The notes beneath the pieces are model-generated. The model saw only the letters and a program-made list of their open reading frames with translations. It was not told the DNA's origin and searched no databases. Shown here in pieces: positions 18,501-26,282 of a stretch of 64,000 nt of DNA. Positions within the stretch are counted from its first letter, which is position 1. Every line of letters begins with the position of its first letter. The position numbers and the translations under genes are program-made. Origin of the DNA: Sinorhizobium sp. RAC02 (GTDB lineage: Bacteria; Pseudomonadota; Alphaproteobacteria; Rhizobiales; Rhizobiaceae); the NCBI RefSeq assembly GCF_001713395.1, contig NZ_CP016450.1, forward strand, positions 186,001 to 250,000, written 5' to 3'.

Positions 18501-18914
18501 CTACTTTGCGGGTTTTTGGGACTGTAACGACATTATGAGGTTTTCAGTGGCCGACTTGAGTTCGCATTGCCAAACAACGAAAACTGCCCAACCTCTCTCT
18601 CTAAGCAAATTGATGTTCCTCGCGTCGCGATCGACATTGTTTTTCAATTTTGCATCCCAAAATTGTTGATTGCTTGTCGGAGGTCTTCCACGCGAGCAGT
18701 CGTGCCCGTGCCAGAAACACCCATGTACGAAAACGACGGTTTGAAATTTCCTTAGGACGATGTCGGGTTTGCCCGGCAGTTCTCGGCTATGTAAACGAAA
18801 GCGAAAACCGCACCGATGGAGTGACGAGCGGACATAGAGCTCGGGTGCAGTGTTTTTGCTATCTATCCGAGACATGACGTCCGAACGCTTTTCTTTGGAA
18901 AACTTATCCGCCAT
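18501..18914 (-). CDS. vsr: Very short patch repair endonuclease (Vsr)
   Basis: The 137-residue protein matches Vsr: the N-terminal KRSDVMSRIDSKNTAPEL segment, GFRFRLHSRELPGKPDIVL with the active-site Asp, and VVFVHGCFWHGHDC with the zinc Cys/His cluster. Vsr nicks T:G mismatches that arise when 5-methylcytosine deaminates, and it usually accompanies a C5 methyltransferase gene. Here it is the first gene of the block, 105 bases before the methyltransferase, with GGAGG seven bases before its ATG. Confidence 0.95.
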   Translation of the reverse strand: MADKFSKEKRSDVMSRIDSKNTAPELYVRSSLHRCGFRFRLHSRELPGKPDIVLRKFQTVVFVHGCFWHGHDCSRGRPPTSNQQFWDAKLKNNVDRDARNINLLRERGWAVFVVWQCELKSATENLIMSLQSQKPAK

Positions 18915-19043
18915 TCAAGTGCCTCCGAGGTTATGAAATGCCGACGGAACATCGGATATTCAAGAAGGCGGACGAGGAACGGCGCATAGTTGTTGCGATT
19001 TCAGCATTGGAATCGCAGGACGCCATGCGAGCCCCCATTCCTA

Positions 19044-19061
19044 AGAAAATACGCATTTTCT
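19044..19061. repeat. Inverted repeat upstream of the small tyrosine recombinase
   Basis: AGAAAAT-ACGC-ATTTTCT is a perfect 7-bp inverted repeat with a 4-base centre, about 135 bases before the recombinase ATG. The form (two arms around a short spacer) fits a tyrosine-recombinase core site or an operator. The whole 280-base gap 18915-19194 holds no convincing gene. Confidence 0.4.
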
Positions 19062-19194
19062 GAGATTTCGGCCCGAAACGGCCCTTAGCCATTGAGCCCG
19101 CAGAGCAATTTCGGCAACGCAATGGACGCTCGCCCTTTCCGCTCATCGGCAACATAACGAACGGCATGGAAATGCTGTCTTTTATGAGGTTCTG

Positions 19195-19764
19195 ATGAAG
19201 CAAGCTCGAGTTTTGACGGATGCGGAATTCAAGCGGCTGCTCGCGGTGGTCGCGCAGATGAAGCACGCGGGACGCAACCGGCTGGCATTGATGCTGTCGC
19301 ATCTTGCAGGACTGCGCGTCGGGGAAATCGCCGCGCTGACCTTGTGCGATGTGGTTGATGGTGAAGGCAAGGTGCGCGAGCAATTACGTCTGAGCGCGGA
19401 AGTCACCAAGGGCGGGCATGCTCGTGTCGTGTTCCTGAATGAGAAGCTGCGCCGGGAAATCGAAAAACACAGGGATGAGTGGTCCCAGGATCGGCTGGCC
19501 GATGCTCCCTTGCTGTTGACGCAGAAACGCACGGCATTTTCCGCGAACACGCTCTGCCAATTGCTGGGACAGCTTTACCGGAGTGCCGGTCTCGACGGGG
19601 CTACGTCGCATAGCGGTCGCCGCTGGTTCATCACGAGGCTCGCACATTCGGGTGTCAGCCCGAAGGTCATTATGACTTTGGCGGGCCATCGCAACCTCAC
19701 CACGACACAGCGGTATATCGACGTGCGCGACGAGATGATGAAGGCGGCGGTCGATTTGCTGTAA
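19195..19764 (+). CDS. Minimal tyrosine recombinase (catalytic domain only)
   Basis: At 189 residues it covers only the catalytic domain of the integrase family. The full active site is present: Arg41 (AGLRVGEIAAL), Lys72 (TKGGHAR), His139 and Arg142 (HSGRR), His165 (LAGHRNLTT) and the nucleophile Tyr174 (TQRYIDV). The N-terminal core-binding domain of XerC/D or phage integrases is missing, as in some resolution or transposon-type recombinases. It could resolve multimers or move a smaller unit within the island. The next gene is convergent. Confidence 0.85.
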   Translation: MKQARVLTDAEFKRLLAVVAQMKHAGRNRLALMLSHLAGLRVGEIAALTLCDVVDGEGKVREQLRLSAEVTKGGHARVVFLNEKLRREIEKHRDEWSQDRLADAPLLLTQKRTAFSANTLCQLLGQLYRSAGLDGATSHSGRRWFITRLAHSGVSPKVIMTLAGHRNLTTTQRYIDVRDEMMKAAVDLL

Positions 19765-19796
19765 CCGAGTTGTCGGGACACACGACCGCTCGTCTG

Positions 19797-20207
19797 TCAG
19801 GGCATGACCACCCGGCCGCGCGCCAGCCAGCCCGAAAGCTTTTCTCTCAAGGATAGCGGAATGCTGGAGAGGCGTTGTCGCGGTTCATCCCGAACCGATT
19901 CTGTTGTTCGATGCCGAGATACCCACTCCAGCATATCGGCGCGGTGTTTGCGGTCGCGTTCGTGCCGTGTCGCTTCCTCGTGAAGCCCTGCTAATGCCGC
20001 ATTGTCACCGGCAACACCATCTTGGAGCTGCCCGGCAAGATGGGTAATGACCTCATCCGGCACCTTCCGATCCCGCGCACTCATCGACGTGAGATAGCTT
20101 GGCCCCTTGCCGAGCATCCGCGCCGAAAAGTCGGCCTTACTCTGTACTAGACCCACCTGCTGCATGCGCTCGCAGACGGTTTCCAGAAATTCGATATCGC
20201 TGACCAT
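19797..20207 (-). CDS. Conserved-looking hypothetical protein
   Basis: The 136-residue hydrophilic protein has a strong AAGGAGGAG site before the ATG, so it is very likely real. I do not recognise the family with certainty. The first 60 residues (VSDIEFLETVCERMQQ, then KADFSARMLGKGPSYLTSM) look helical, with a possible HTH-like or adaptor character. The C-terminal part is rich in Arg and His. It is divergent from the HUH-like gene with a shared 120-base control region, so a regulatory role in the element is possible. Confidence 0.65.
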   Translation of the reverse strand: MVSDIEFLETVCERMQQVGLVQSKADFSARMLGKGPSYLTSMSARDRKVPDEVITHLAGQLQDGVAGDNAALAGLHEEATRHERDRKHRADMLEWVSRHRTTESVRDEPRQRLSSIPLSLREKLSGWLARGRVVMP

Positions 20208-20269
20208 GGGCTCCTCCTTAAATACCTGCGGTTCTGACCTGTTTGGCGCAGACTTCTGCTGCTGACCGC

Positions 20270-20288
20270 TAAATAGCTGAACTATTTA
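20270..20288. promoter_or_regulatory. Inverted repeat between divergent island genes
   Basis: TAAATAG-CTGAA-CTATTTA is a perfect 7-bp inverted repeat with a 5-base spacer, placed between the divergent 20207 and 20328 genes. It fits an operator for a dimeric repressor. A second GC-type hairpin, CTGCT-gaagg-AGCAG, lies just before the rep-like start. Confidence 0.5.
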
Positions 20289-20327
20289 TTGAAAATATGC
20301 TGCTGAAGGAGCAGCAGGGAGAAATGC

Positions 20328-20798
20328 ATGGCGCAGGCGAAGGACAACAATTATCGCGAACTGCGAGACGCTTATGTGGAACTCATGGCGAAAACAATTC
20401 GGCCCAATGGCTTCCTGACATTGGTTACGAATGATGAGGGCTCGATAGCGAGTATCAGGAAAGATCTCAAAAACCTGCTTGCACGTATCGATTGGGCGCT
20501 ACTCGGACCGAAGTGGCAGAAGCGACCTAAAGACGAGCGCACCGAAGGTGTTTTCGTTTTGGAGCACGTCGAGGGCAAAATCCACGCTCACGGCATACTA
20601 AGACTGCCGGCTCATAATGAGGATGACATTCACATGATCATCGGCACCTATTGGATGGCGCTTTGTCCCGGCGGAAACTCCAAGCTACTGCCTATCGGAG
20701 ATGCCGAGCGACGCGCACGCTATTGCACGAAAGAAATGTCATTGCCGTGGTTCAGCGGCGATCAGGTCGTCTGCACCTGGGACTTTATGAACCGATAA
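20328..20798 (+). CDS. Small HUH/Rep-like endonuclease
   Basis: The 156-residue protein shows the three motifs of HUH rolling-circle initiators in the right order and spacing: motif 1 GFLTLVT (28-34), motif 2 KIHAHGILRLP with His86-x-His88 (84-94) and motif 3 RYCTKEM with Tyr132 and Lys135 (131-137). The last resembles the YCSKE of circovirus-type Reps. No helicase domain is attached. Such proteins nick one strand to start replication, transposition or transfer. The AGGGAGA site sits well for the ATG. Its place in the island suggests excision-linked replication or mobilisation. The family call rests on motifs seen by eye. Confidence 0.6.
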   Translation: MAQAKDNNYRELRDAYVELMAKTIRPNGFLTLVTNDEGSIASIRKDLKNLLARIDWALLGPKWQKRPKDERTEGVFVLEHVEGKIHAHGILRLPAHNEDDIHMIIGTYWMALCPGGNSKLLPIGDAERRARYCTKEMSLPWFSGDQVVCTWDFMNR

Positions 20799-20842
20799 GT
20801 CATCTTTGTATGTCTCCGGCGCGGTTGCAACGCTATGCGCAT

Positions 20843-20889
20843 AGGAGGCTACAATTCTGGTAGGCCTCCTGCTGCTCTGTTTGCAGAGC
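20843..20889. repeat. Two adjacent hairpins after the HUH-like gene
   Basis: Hairpin one has arms AGGAGGC (20843-20849) and GCCTCCT (20864-20870). Hairpin two is GCTCTG-TTTG-CAGAGC (20874-20889). They begin 44 bases after the stop codon. They could terminate transcription, or serve as the nick-site hairpins that HUH proteins use. The rest of 20890-21130 shows no gene. Confidence 0.4.
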
Positions 20890-21132
20890 GGCAGATGTAG
20901 TCTACCAGCAGATGACAAGGTTCAAGAGAACCAAAGACGCCTTAGAAATACATACACAGACCCTGATACGGTCGAAGACGACAGACGCTCAGATACTGAG
21001 ACTATCGAAAACCCCACCTAAGTAACGGCTATTCTGCGCACTGTTCTTTCGCAGAAAACTTCCTTTTAGAGGAACACAAGGCCATTTTCCCCTAATATTT
21101 CAATGAAATTAACTAATTCTTTACTATTCGTA

Positions 21133-21161
21133 TTGACAAATTCCAGCCTCTCCCGCATATC
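21133..21161 (+). promoter_or_regulatory. Candidate promoter for the structured leader
   Basis: A perfect -35 TTGACA (21133-21138) is followed after 17 bases by CATATC (21156-21161), a weak -10. It lies at the end of an AT-rich stretch (21060-21150). Transcription from here would give a leader of about 410 bases before the next start codon. Confidence 0.4.
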
Positions 21162-21169
21162 ACCGCCCA

Positions 21170-21580
21170 TCGTGGCTCCGGCTTATTGCCAGCCGGGGAG
21201 ACCGTTCATGCGTCAGCAGAGCGGGAAGTGGAACGGGGCGGTTTAAGCTCCAAAACCAACCCATGTTGCAGCCTTTGGGCAGCTTCCCTGTTTTGCACCA
21301 GGCGAAGCCGGTTTTCACCAGCATCATGGGGCAGGCAGGTGCAGCTCCGAGAGGGGCGCGGTTCAAAAATAGCAGTCAAAATTTCCATCCGCGCGTGGTT
21401 GGAAAATCTGTCCCCCGGCAGGGGCTACCGGAAACGGTAGGAACCGTCAGTATAGAGGCGGCACCAACAAGAGACCGTTCTGCGATGCGGCTCACCAAAC
21501 CCGGATAATTCCGGGGGGTGAGCCGTTGTGCGCAAACAGGAAGACGCCGCGGCTCACCTTTCGATCTGAAAGGTGACATC
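21170..21580 (+). ncRNA. Long structured 5' leader of the 580-aa protein gene
   Basis: No coding frame looks real here, but several perfect stems can be read. They are GCGCGG...CCGCGC near 21356-21398, CTACCG-GAAA-CGGTAG (a GNRA-type tetraloop hairpin, near 21425-21440), a two-part stem GGCTCACC/GGTGAGCC plus CCCGG/CCGGG (21489-21524), and TCACCTTTC-gatct-GAAAGGTGA (21554-21576). The last hides the AAAGGTGA ribosome-binding site just before the ATG. The CTCACC and GGTGA elements can pair in alternative ways. This fits a cis-regulatory RNA or a larger non-coding RNA. No known class was recognised. Confidence 0.5.
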
Positions 21581-23323
21581 ATGTCCACGAAACTCGAAAC
21601 TCTCTCTTCGACCTCCGGCGCGGCTATTGCGGCTGCAAGCAAGCCCGATGTCCAACTCGTCTTTACTGATATCCCGCCGCTGGGAACCAATCCGAATGCC
21701 GCCGATGCGGAAAAATGGCAGAAGGCCACTACAGCCTGTGCCGGCGACACCATCACCTTCGCAGACAAGAAGCGGGCCGCCACGCAGCAGACGCTCGTGA
21801 TGATCGTTATGGATGCTCAGCTCCATACGTTTGCCTACTACGAGACCAAACTCCGAGAGGCCGGGCTGGGCCTGCCGCAAAAGAAGGAAGTACTGACTTA
21901 TGCCATCGCATGGCATCTCAGGCTCGACGTTTCCGATACGGACAAGAAGAAAGCCGCCGACAATTCCAAGGCGCTCAATCGCCTTGCTTCGGCAGGCCGC
22001 CGGCTTATCGCCTTTGGCCGCAAGGAACTCGGGGTGCAGCGCGGCAATATCGCCGTCAGCTACGATGCGAAAGGCGTTTCCACGCTCTTGAACATCGTCG
22101 TGCGCGAGCATGGCATCAATGCGATGGCGCTCGCTGGCGCGGATATCGATAGTACGAAGCTCAAGCCTATCGAGCTTTCAGCCGATGCGCTCTCCTATCG
22201 TCAAGCAAAGATGCTGGAGGACAAGCTTTCCGACGAAAACCAGATCGTCTTCGCGGTTGCGCAACCAGACACCGATGGGAAGATCACAGTCAAGCAGTCG
22301 CTGTCGCTACCTTCGGACGCTATGGCGCTGATCTATCCGCAGTTGAAGCTTGCCGATCAGCGCATCCGCTTCCTGGCGGAATTGTTCGCCGTGGGCGAGG
22401 CTGTTGTCGAAGAGAAGACCGATTATCTCGTTAATTCGGAGACGGACGATCCAAACGATGCTTATGCCCCGCGCCGCCTGGCATCGCGCCAGTACGTGTT
22501 TCACCCGGACGGGACAATAACCGTATCGCCGATCTTGCGGGATACCAGCGTGATCGTCGTCATCCGGCCGAAGCTCGATCTGCTGGGGACCACCATCAAG
22601 GGACACGTAAAGTTCCAGACCTACGGGCGCCGCCGCGCTGCAATCAACATTGCCGGTTCACGGCAAGACGCCTTCGACTTCACATGGGCCGATGCGGGTG
22701 AAACCGAAGGTGTCGGGCGCATCAAGCTCACGACGCCCGTTGCAAAAATCGACGCCGACAAGACCAAAGACGTTGGGATGCTGATCGAGCTTGTTCGTTC
22801 GAAACCGGAAAACTTCCCGCTGGCCGTCGAGCCGACGTTTCGTCCGAAGGTCGATCTCGGTGTTGTGCCGGAACTTTTGGAAAAGATGAAGGCGGTGTCA
22901 CGGTCAGCCAAAAACCTGCTGAAAAACAGCATCCCGGTCATGATCCATGTCGATGGCGAAAAGCTATCGATCTCGGGCTATTCGAAAGCGGAAGACACAC
23001 CGATCGCGGCAGTCAAGGGCAAGGGACGGATCGACGTTCGCCCTGACGATTTTATGGCGGTTACTGCTGCCATCAGCAGTATCGAGGTTCAAGACGAAAT
23101 CAGTGTCGCCGTCGATCCCGACATGTTGGTGATCTCGTTCCAGACAGAGTTCGCCACCTACGGCATTCATATTCCCACGACATTGCAAGGGCTGGCTCGC
23201 TCGAACCGGCGCATTCTCAAGCTCGCTCCGGTGGCATGGCCTGAATCGGAAGACGGTGTGAAGCCCGCACTGGTTTCCAACGGCGATAATCTCGCCGGCG
23301 GTGACAACTCCTCCGGGGCATGA
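21581..23323 (+). CDS. Unknown 580-residue island protein
   Basis: I start it at the ATG after AAAGGTGA; an upstream in-frame start at 21518 would run through the leader hairpins. I do not recognise a family. Residues about 80-190 are helical with a Lys-rich part, and the middle (residues about 270-400) is beta-rich. The C-terminal region (about 460-550) has alternating strands such as IPVMIHVDGEKLSISGYSK and DMLVISFQTEFATYGIHIP, which faintly recall sliding-clamp repeats, but I cannot support that call. No signal peptide or membrane helix is seen. It is 66 bases upstream of the TGT-like gene in the same direction, so they are probably an operon. Confidence 0.75.
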   Translation: MSTKLETLSSTSGAAIAAASKPDVQLVFTDIPPLGTNPNAADAEKWQKATTACAGDTITFADKKRAATQQTLVMIVMDAQLHTFAYYETKLREAGLGLPQKKEVLTYAIAWHLRLDVSDTDKKKAADNSKALNRLASAGRRLIAFGRKELGVQRGNIAVSYDAKGVSTLLNIVVREHGINAMALAGADIDSTKLKPIELSADALSYRQAKMLEDKLSDENQIVFAVAQPDTDGKITVKQSLSLPSDAMALIYPQLKLADQRIRFLAELFAVGEAVVEEKTDYLVNSETDDPNDAYAPRRLASRQYVFHPDGTITVSPILRDTSVIVVIRPKLDLLGTTIKGHVKFQTYGRRRAAINIAGSRQDAFDFTWADAGETEGVGRIKLTTPVAKIDADKTKDVGMLIELVRSKPENFPLAVEPTFRPKVDLGVVPELLEKMKAVSRSAKNLLKNSIPVMIHVDGEKLSISGYSKAEDTPIAAVKGKGRIDVRPDDFMAVTAAISSIEVQDEISVAVDPDMLVISFQTEFATYGIHIPTTLQGLARSNRRILKLAPVAWPESEDGVKPALVSNGDNLAGGDNSSGA

Positions 23324-23389
23324 TCACCGCAACCGGGAGCCTCGCTCCAGGTCATCCCCTCATTTTCTTCCTCTGAAAGGAACTTTTCG

Positions 23390-24646
23390 ATGAATTTCGC
23401 AAAGCTATGGGCGGATTATGCCCTCTATCTGCCGGCGCCCAGCCAGAACTATGCGCATTTCGCGGCGAAAATCGCGACAGCGGAGCTATCGACGCGGTTG
23501 CCACACGGAATAAAGCCGCGTGATTTCGATTTTCTCTCTTCGAAGAACAAGCTGTTTCACTGGCCGAATGCGCTCTATAGCGCCGCCTTCGCAGTCGGTG
23601 ACAAACAGTCCGACATGATCGGCACGCGGGATCGCAGTGAGAGCTTCGTGCTCGGTGATAGCGGCGGATTTTCATTGATCAGTGGGGCCGTAAAATTCTC
23701 TCAGGTCTCGTTCCGCAAGGAGGTACTGCTTTGGCAGGAGCAATGCTGTGACGTCGGCATCATCCTCGACGTTCCAACACGCAGCCTCGATGTAGCTCAA
23801 AGCGGTGTCGCTTCCTTTGACGAGTGCCTGAGCCGAACCAAGGACAATCTAAAATTCACCACGGAGAATCGCGCGAGCACAAGCCTTCGCCTGCTTTCCG
23901 TCTATCAGGGCCGCAACCACAAGGAAGCAAAGCTTTGGTGCGACGAGATTTCCGATCTGCCGCTTGAAGGATTGGCAATCGCCGGACACACGCGGCTGGA
24001 CATGTGGTTTTGGGCAAAGCGGTTTGTCGAAATGCTCGATGCGGGCAAGTTCGATCATGTCACCCACATCCATTTTCTCGGCACCAGCCAGCCGAGCTTT
24101 GCCGTCCTTGCAACCGCTCTGCAACGCGCGTTGCGGAAATATGTCCGCAATGACATTGCCGTCAGCTTCGATAGCTCCCTCGGCTTTTCCATCGCACAGC
24201 GCAATGGACAGATCACAACCGGTCTGACCGCGACGGACAGCGGCTTTCGGCTGACCAGCCACACATTGCCTGCCCGTGGCGGCGAGTTCAATCCGGGGGC
24301 TCCGTTTCCCTATCGTGGGCCTTTGGCCGACTTGTGTTCGAACGGGGACTTCATGCCGGGCACCGATCCGGCCAAGGCCGCAACCGATACCGTCGGCAAC
24401 ATGATGATATCCAACCACGCCGTCTACAGCGAGCTTTCCGCCATTCTGCAAGCGAACCGCCTTGTAGATATGGCGCAGCAAGGCAAGAATTCCGTCGTGC
24501 CCTACAGTATTCATCGATGCATTCAGTTGTTGGACGAGGCATTTGCCGGGACGGTCTCTGGCAAAGCGCTCACGAACCTACGCAAGATCATGACGAAGAA
24601 GCCCCTGGAAAGTGAGGACGAGATTGATCGGGTCGATGCCGAATAA
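23390..24646 (+). CDS. TGT-like (7-deazaguanine transglycosylase, DpdA-like) protein
   Basis: The 418-residue protein reads like a tRNA-guanine transglycosylase TIM barrel. It has GDSGGFSLISG (89-99) for the general-base Asp motif DSGGFQ, ILDVPTRSLD (Asp127) for the substrate-pocket Asp, LSVYQGRNHKEA (169-180) for the VQGG motif, GLAIAGHTRLD (194-204) for the GGL loop, and VSFDSS with Asp261 at the place of the nucleophile. The C-terminal zinc CxCxxC motif of housekeeping Tgt is absent. TGT paralogues without it include the DpdA proteins that put 7-deazaguanines into DNA. An AAAGGA site precedes the ATG. The DNA role is inferred from mobile-element context. Confidence 0.7.
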   Translation: MNFAKLWADYALYLPAPSQNYAHFAAKIATAELSTRLPHGIKPRDFDFLSSKNKLFHWPNALYSAAFAVGDKQSDMIGTRDRSESFVLGDSGGFSLISGAVKFSQVSFRKEVLLWQEQCCDVGIILDVPTRSLDVAQSGVASFDECLSRTKDNLKFTTENRASTSLRLLSVYQGRNHKEAKLWCDEISDLPLEGLAIAGHTRLDMWFWAKRFVEMLDAGKFDHVTHIHFLGTSQPSFAVLATALQRALRKYVRNDIAVSFDSSLGFSIAQRNGQITTGLTATDSGFRLTSHTLPARGGEFNPGAPFPYRGPLADLCSNGDFMPGTDPAKAATDTVGNMMISNHAVYSELSAILQANRLVDMAQQGKNSVVPYSIHRCIQLLDEAFAGTVSGKALTNLRKIMTKKPLESEDEIDRVDAE

Positions 24647-24690
24647 ATCCTACGGTAACGGTCTCTTGCCAGTTCTAGAGAGGAAAAATC

Positions 24691-25102
24691 ATGACCCTCA
24701 AACTTAAAAACTGGGATGCCTTTCTCCGCGACTTGGGGTGGCTGGAGCGTCTTGACGATAACCTTGTAAATTCACCGGTCGGGTGTGGTGTCGCGTTGGC
24801 ACCACACCCACGAAAACTGGCCGTTTGACGACGGTCTTGATCTGGATAACCTCATCCAGGAGCTTTCAGAATTCGCCGTAGAGTATCCAAGTAGCTGGAC
24901 GTTTCTACATCATCCGGACGATGTCGGTCTCCTTCCAGATCAAATATTGAATGATTGGAAGCTGACATCGCCCAACGGGGTTTATCTCCGCTGTTCTGTG
25001 GACGGTAGTTACGATGCGAACCATTGGTTCGCCGCGATGTTTGCTGATGATAGACAAGGTAGGAATGCAGCCACGTTGTTCAAGCTTGCACTTCCCGATT
25101 GA
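24691..25102 (+). pseudogene. Small island gene with a probable single-base frameshift
   Basis: A strong GAGAGG site precedes the ATG at 24691, but that frame stops at 24828 after 45 codons. From about 24779 the next frame continues to 25102 with good-looking protein (SRWHHTHENWPFDDGLDLDNL). Removing one G from the GGG at 24781-24783 joins the two into one 136-residue protein. Either the gene is broken, or the window has an error in a G run, or it is a programmed shift. The encoded protein is acidic with many aromatic residues. No family is recognised. Confidence 0.55.
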
Positions 25103-25158
25103 TAACGAACTCCGCGGTTGCCCCCGACCGTGGGGCTCTCTTTCACAAAAAATGCCGC

Positions 25159-25968
25159 CTATAGCGTTCGGCTGTCAGCCAAATCATGCGGTGCCGTCTG
25201 CGAAAAGAAATAATCGTCATAGATCGACTGAGCGAGTAGCGTATTCCAGGCTGGATTTTCCCGGCACGCCCGATCGAAAATGCTGCGCACCGCTTTCGAT
25301 GAGGGCAGGGCTGTGAGCCGGGACACACGGCCAGTCATCGGCAAGACAGCAAGCTCCGGCTCTTCGACAATCCTGTCGGTCATCTCGGCAGTCTCCAGAT
25401 ACGCACTGATCGGCATGGAAGCCGAGAATGCTTCGTCGCGGACAAGCTCGATGCCGAGCATCGGGCGCAAAGCCATGATGTCGGAAATCCATAGCGGCTG
25501 AAATACCGGCCCAGCATCGGTGAGATTATGCAGGGCATCGACGGCATGACCACATAGCCGGCTGCGGGTCAGCAATACGACGGCATCGCCATTCGGATCG
25601 TAGAGCCGAGCGACCGGCGGGAAATTTGCCTTCGGCCGCGCATGCCATTGAAGGCGGCGCAGTAGCGTTTGCGGGAACAGCCGTCGATACCGGCCCGGCT
25701 CGTCCATCTCGTATACGGTGACGGATTTGCCCTCGGTCAGCGCGAACAGCAAGATCGCCCGCCATGACAGCGTCGATAGATAGCTTCGATGGAAAAGCTC
25801 GCCATCGACCTCGTAGCGAAGGTTCAGCGATGTGCCTTTGCGCTTGATCCTGTAGAGACGTTCGGACTCAACATGCAGGTCGGTCGAAAACAACATGGCG
25901 AGGTCGATTTGCGCTTGCTCGATCCATCCGCGATTGTCGGCGTCTCCGTCATATTGCTGGCTGTGCAT
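25159..25968 (-). CDS. Hypothetical island protein
   Basis: The protein has 269 residues from the ATG at 25968, preceded by GGGGAC. The longer open frame upstream is low-complexity and unlikely. Features seen are an N-terminal helix (NRGWIEQAQIDLAMLF), a beta-rich core (YRIKRKGTSLNLRYEVDGELFHRSYLS) and a helical C-terminus ending YDDYFFSQTAPHDLADSRTL. No membrane segment or catalytic motif was recognised. It is separated by two tandem hairpins from the upstream gene on the same strand, so it is likely transcribed on its own. Confidence 0.6.
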   Translation of the reverse strand: MHSQQYDGDADNRGWIEQAQIDLAMLFSTDLHVESERLYRIKRKGTSLNLRYEVDGELFHRSYLSTLSWRAILLFALTEGKSVTVYEMDEPGRYRRLFPQTLLRRLQWHARPKANFPPVARLYDPNGDAVVLLTRSRLCGHAVDALHNLTDAGPVFQPLWISDIMALRPMLGIELVRDEAFSASMPISAYLETAEMTDRIVEEPELAVLPMTGRVSRLTALPSSKAVRSIFDRACRENPAWNTLLAQSIYDDYFFSQTAPHDLADSRTL

Positions 25969-26192
25969 TCTGTCCCCGCTTCGGCCTCGGCGGGAACAAA
26001 GTTCCAGATGACGCAAAGGTCGAGTGAAGAGTGCTGCCGGCGGGGCATCGGCCGGACATGCGCTGACCGACGTTGCTGCTAGCGGCAACGCGTGTCGTGC
26101 AGACGCACAGGAGCGTCAAGGAGCGCGGCGAAGGACGAATATGCATGCAACAGCGCGGAGACCCCGGCGCGCGTCCGTGAAGCTCTTTGATA

Positions 26193-26254
26193 GCGTTCCG
26201 GCCCGGCCGGAACGCACGAAGGCCATGGGATCATTTATGATCCCATGGCCTTCG
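26193..26254. terminator. Two tandem perfect hairpins
   Basis: The first is GCGTTCCGG-cccgg-CCGGAACGC (26193-26215). After one base comes a 17-bp perfect stem with arm CGAAGGCCATGGGATCA (26217-26233), a 4-base loop TTTA and the exact complement (26238-26254). They lie in the 314-base gap between two minus-strand genes, right after the 3' end of the upstream one. Neither has a U-tract. Termination, mRNA protection or a protein-binding cruciform are all possible. Confidence 0.55.
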
Positions 26255-26282
26255 GATGTCTGGCCAGCAAAAAGTGTGCGGT

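Noticed and set aside
21160..21783. Open frames on both strands across the leader region
   Set aside because: They overlap perfect RNA stems and the next gene, and have no coding bias. A structured leader explains the region better.
26193..26254. Insertion-sequence end
   Set aside because: No transposase, no partner terminal repeat and no target duplication are visible nearby.
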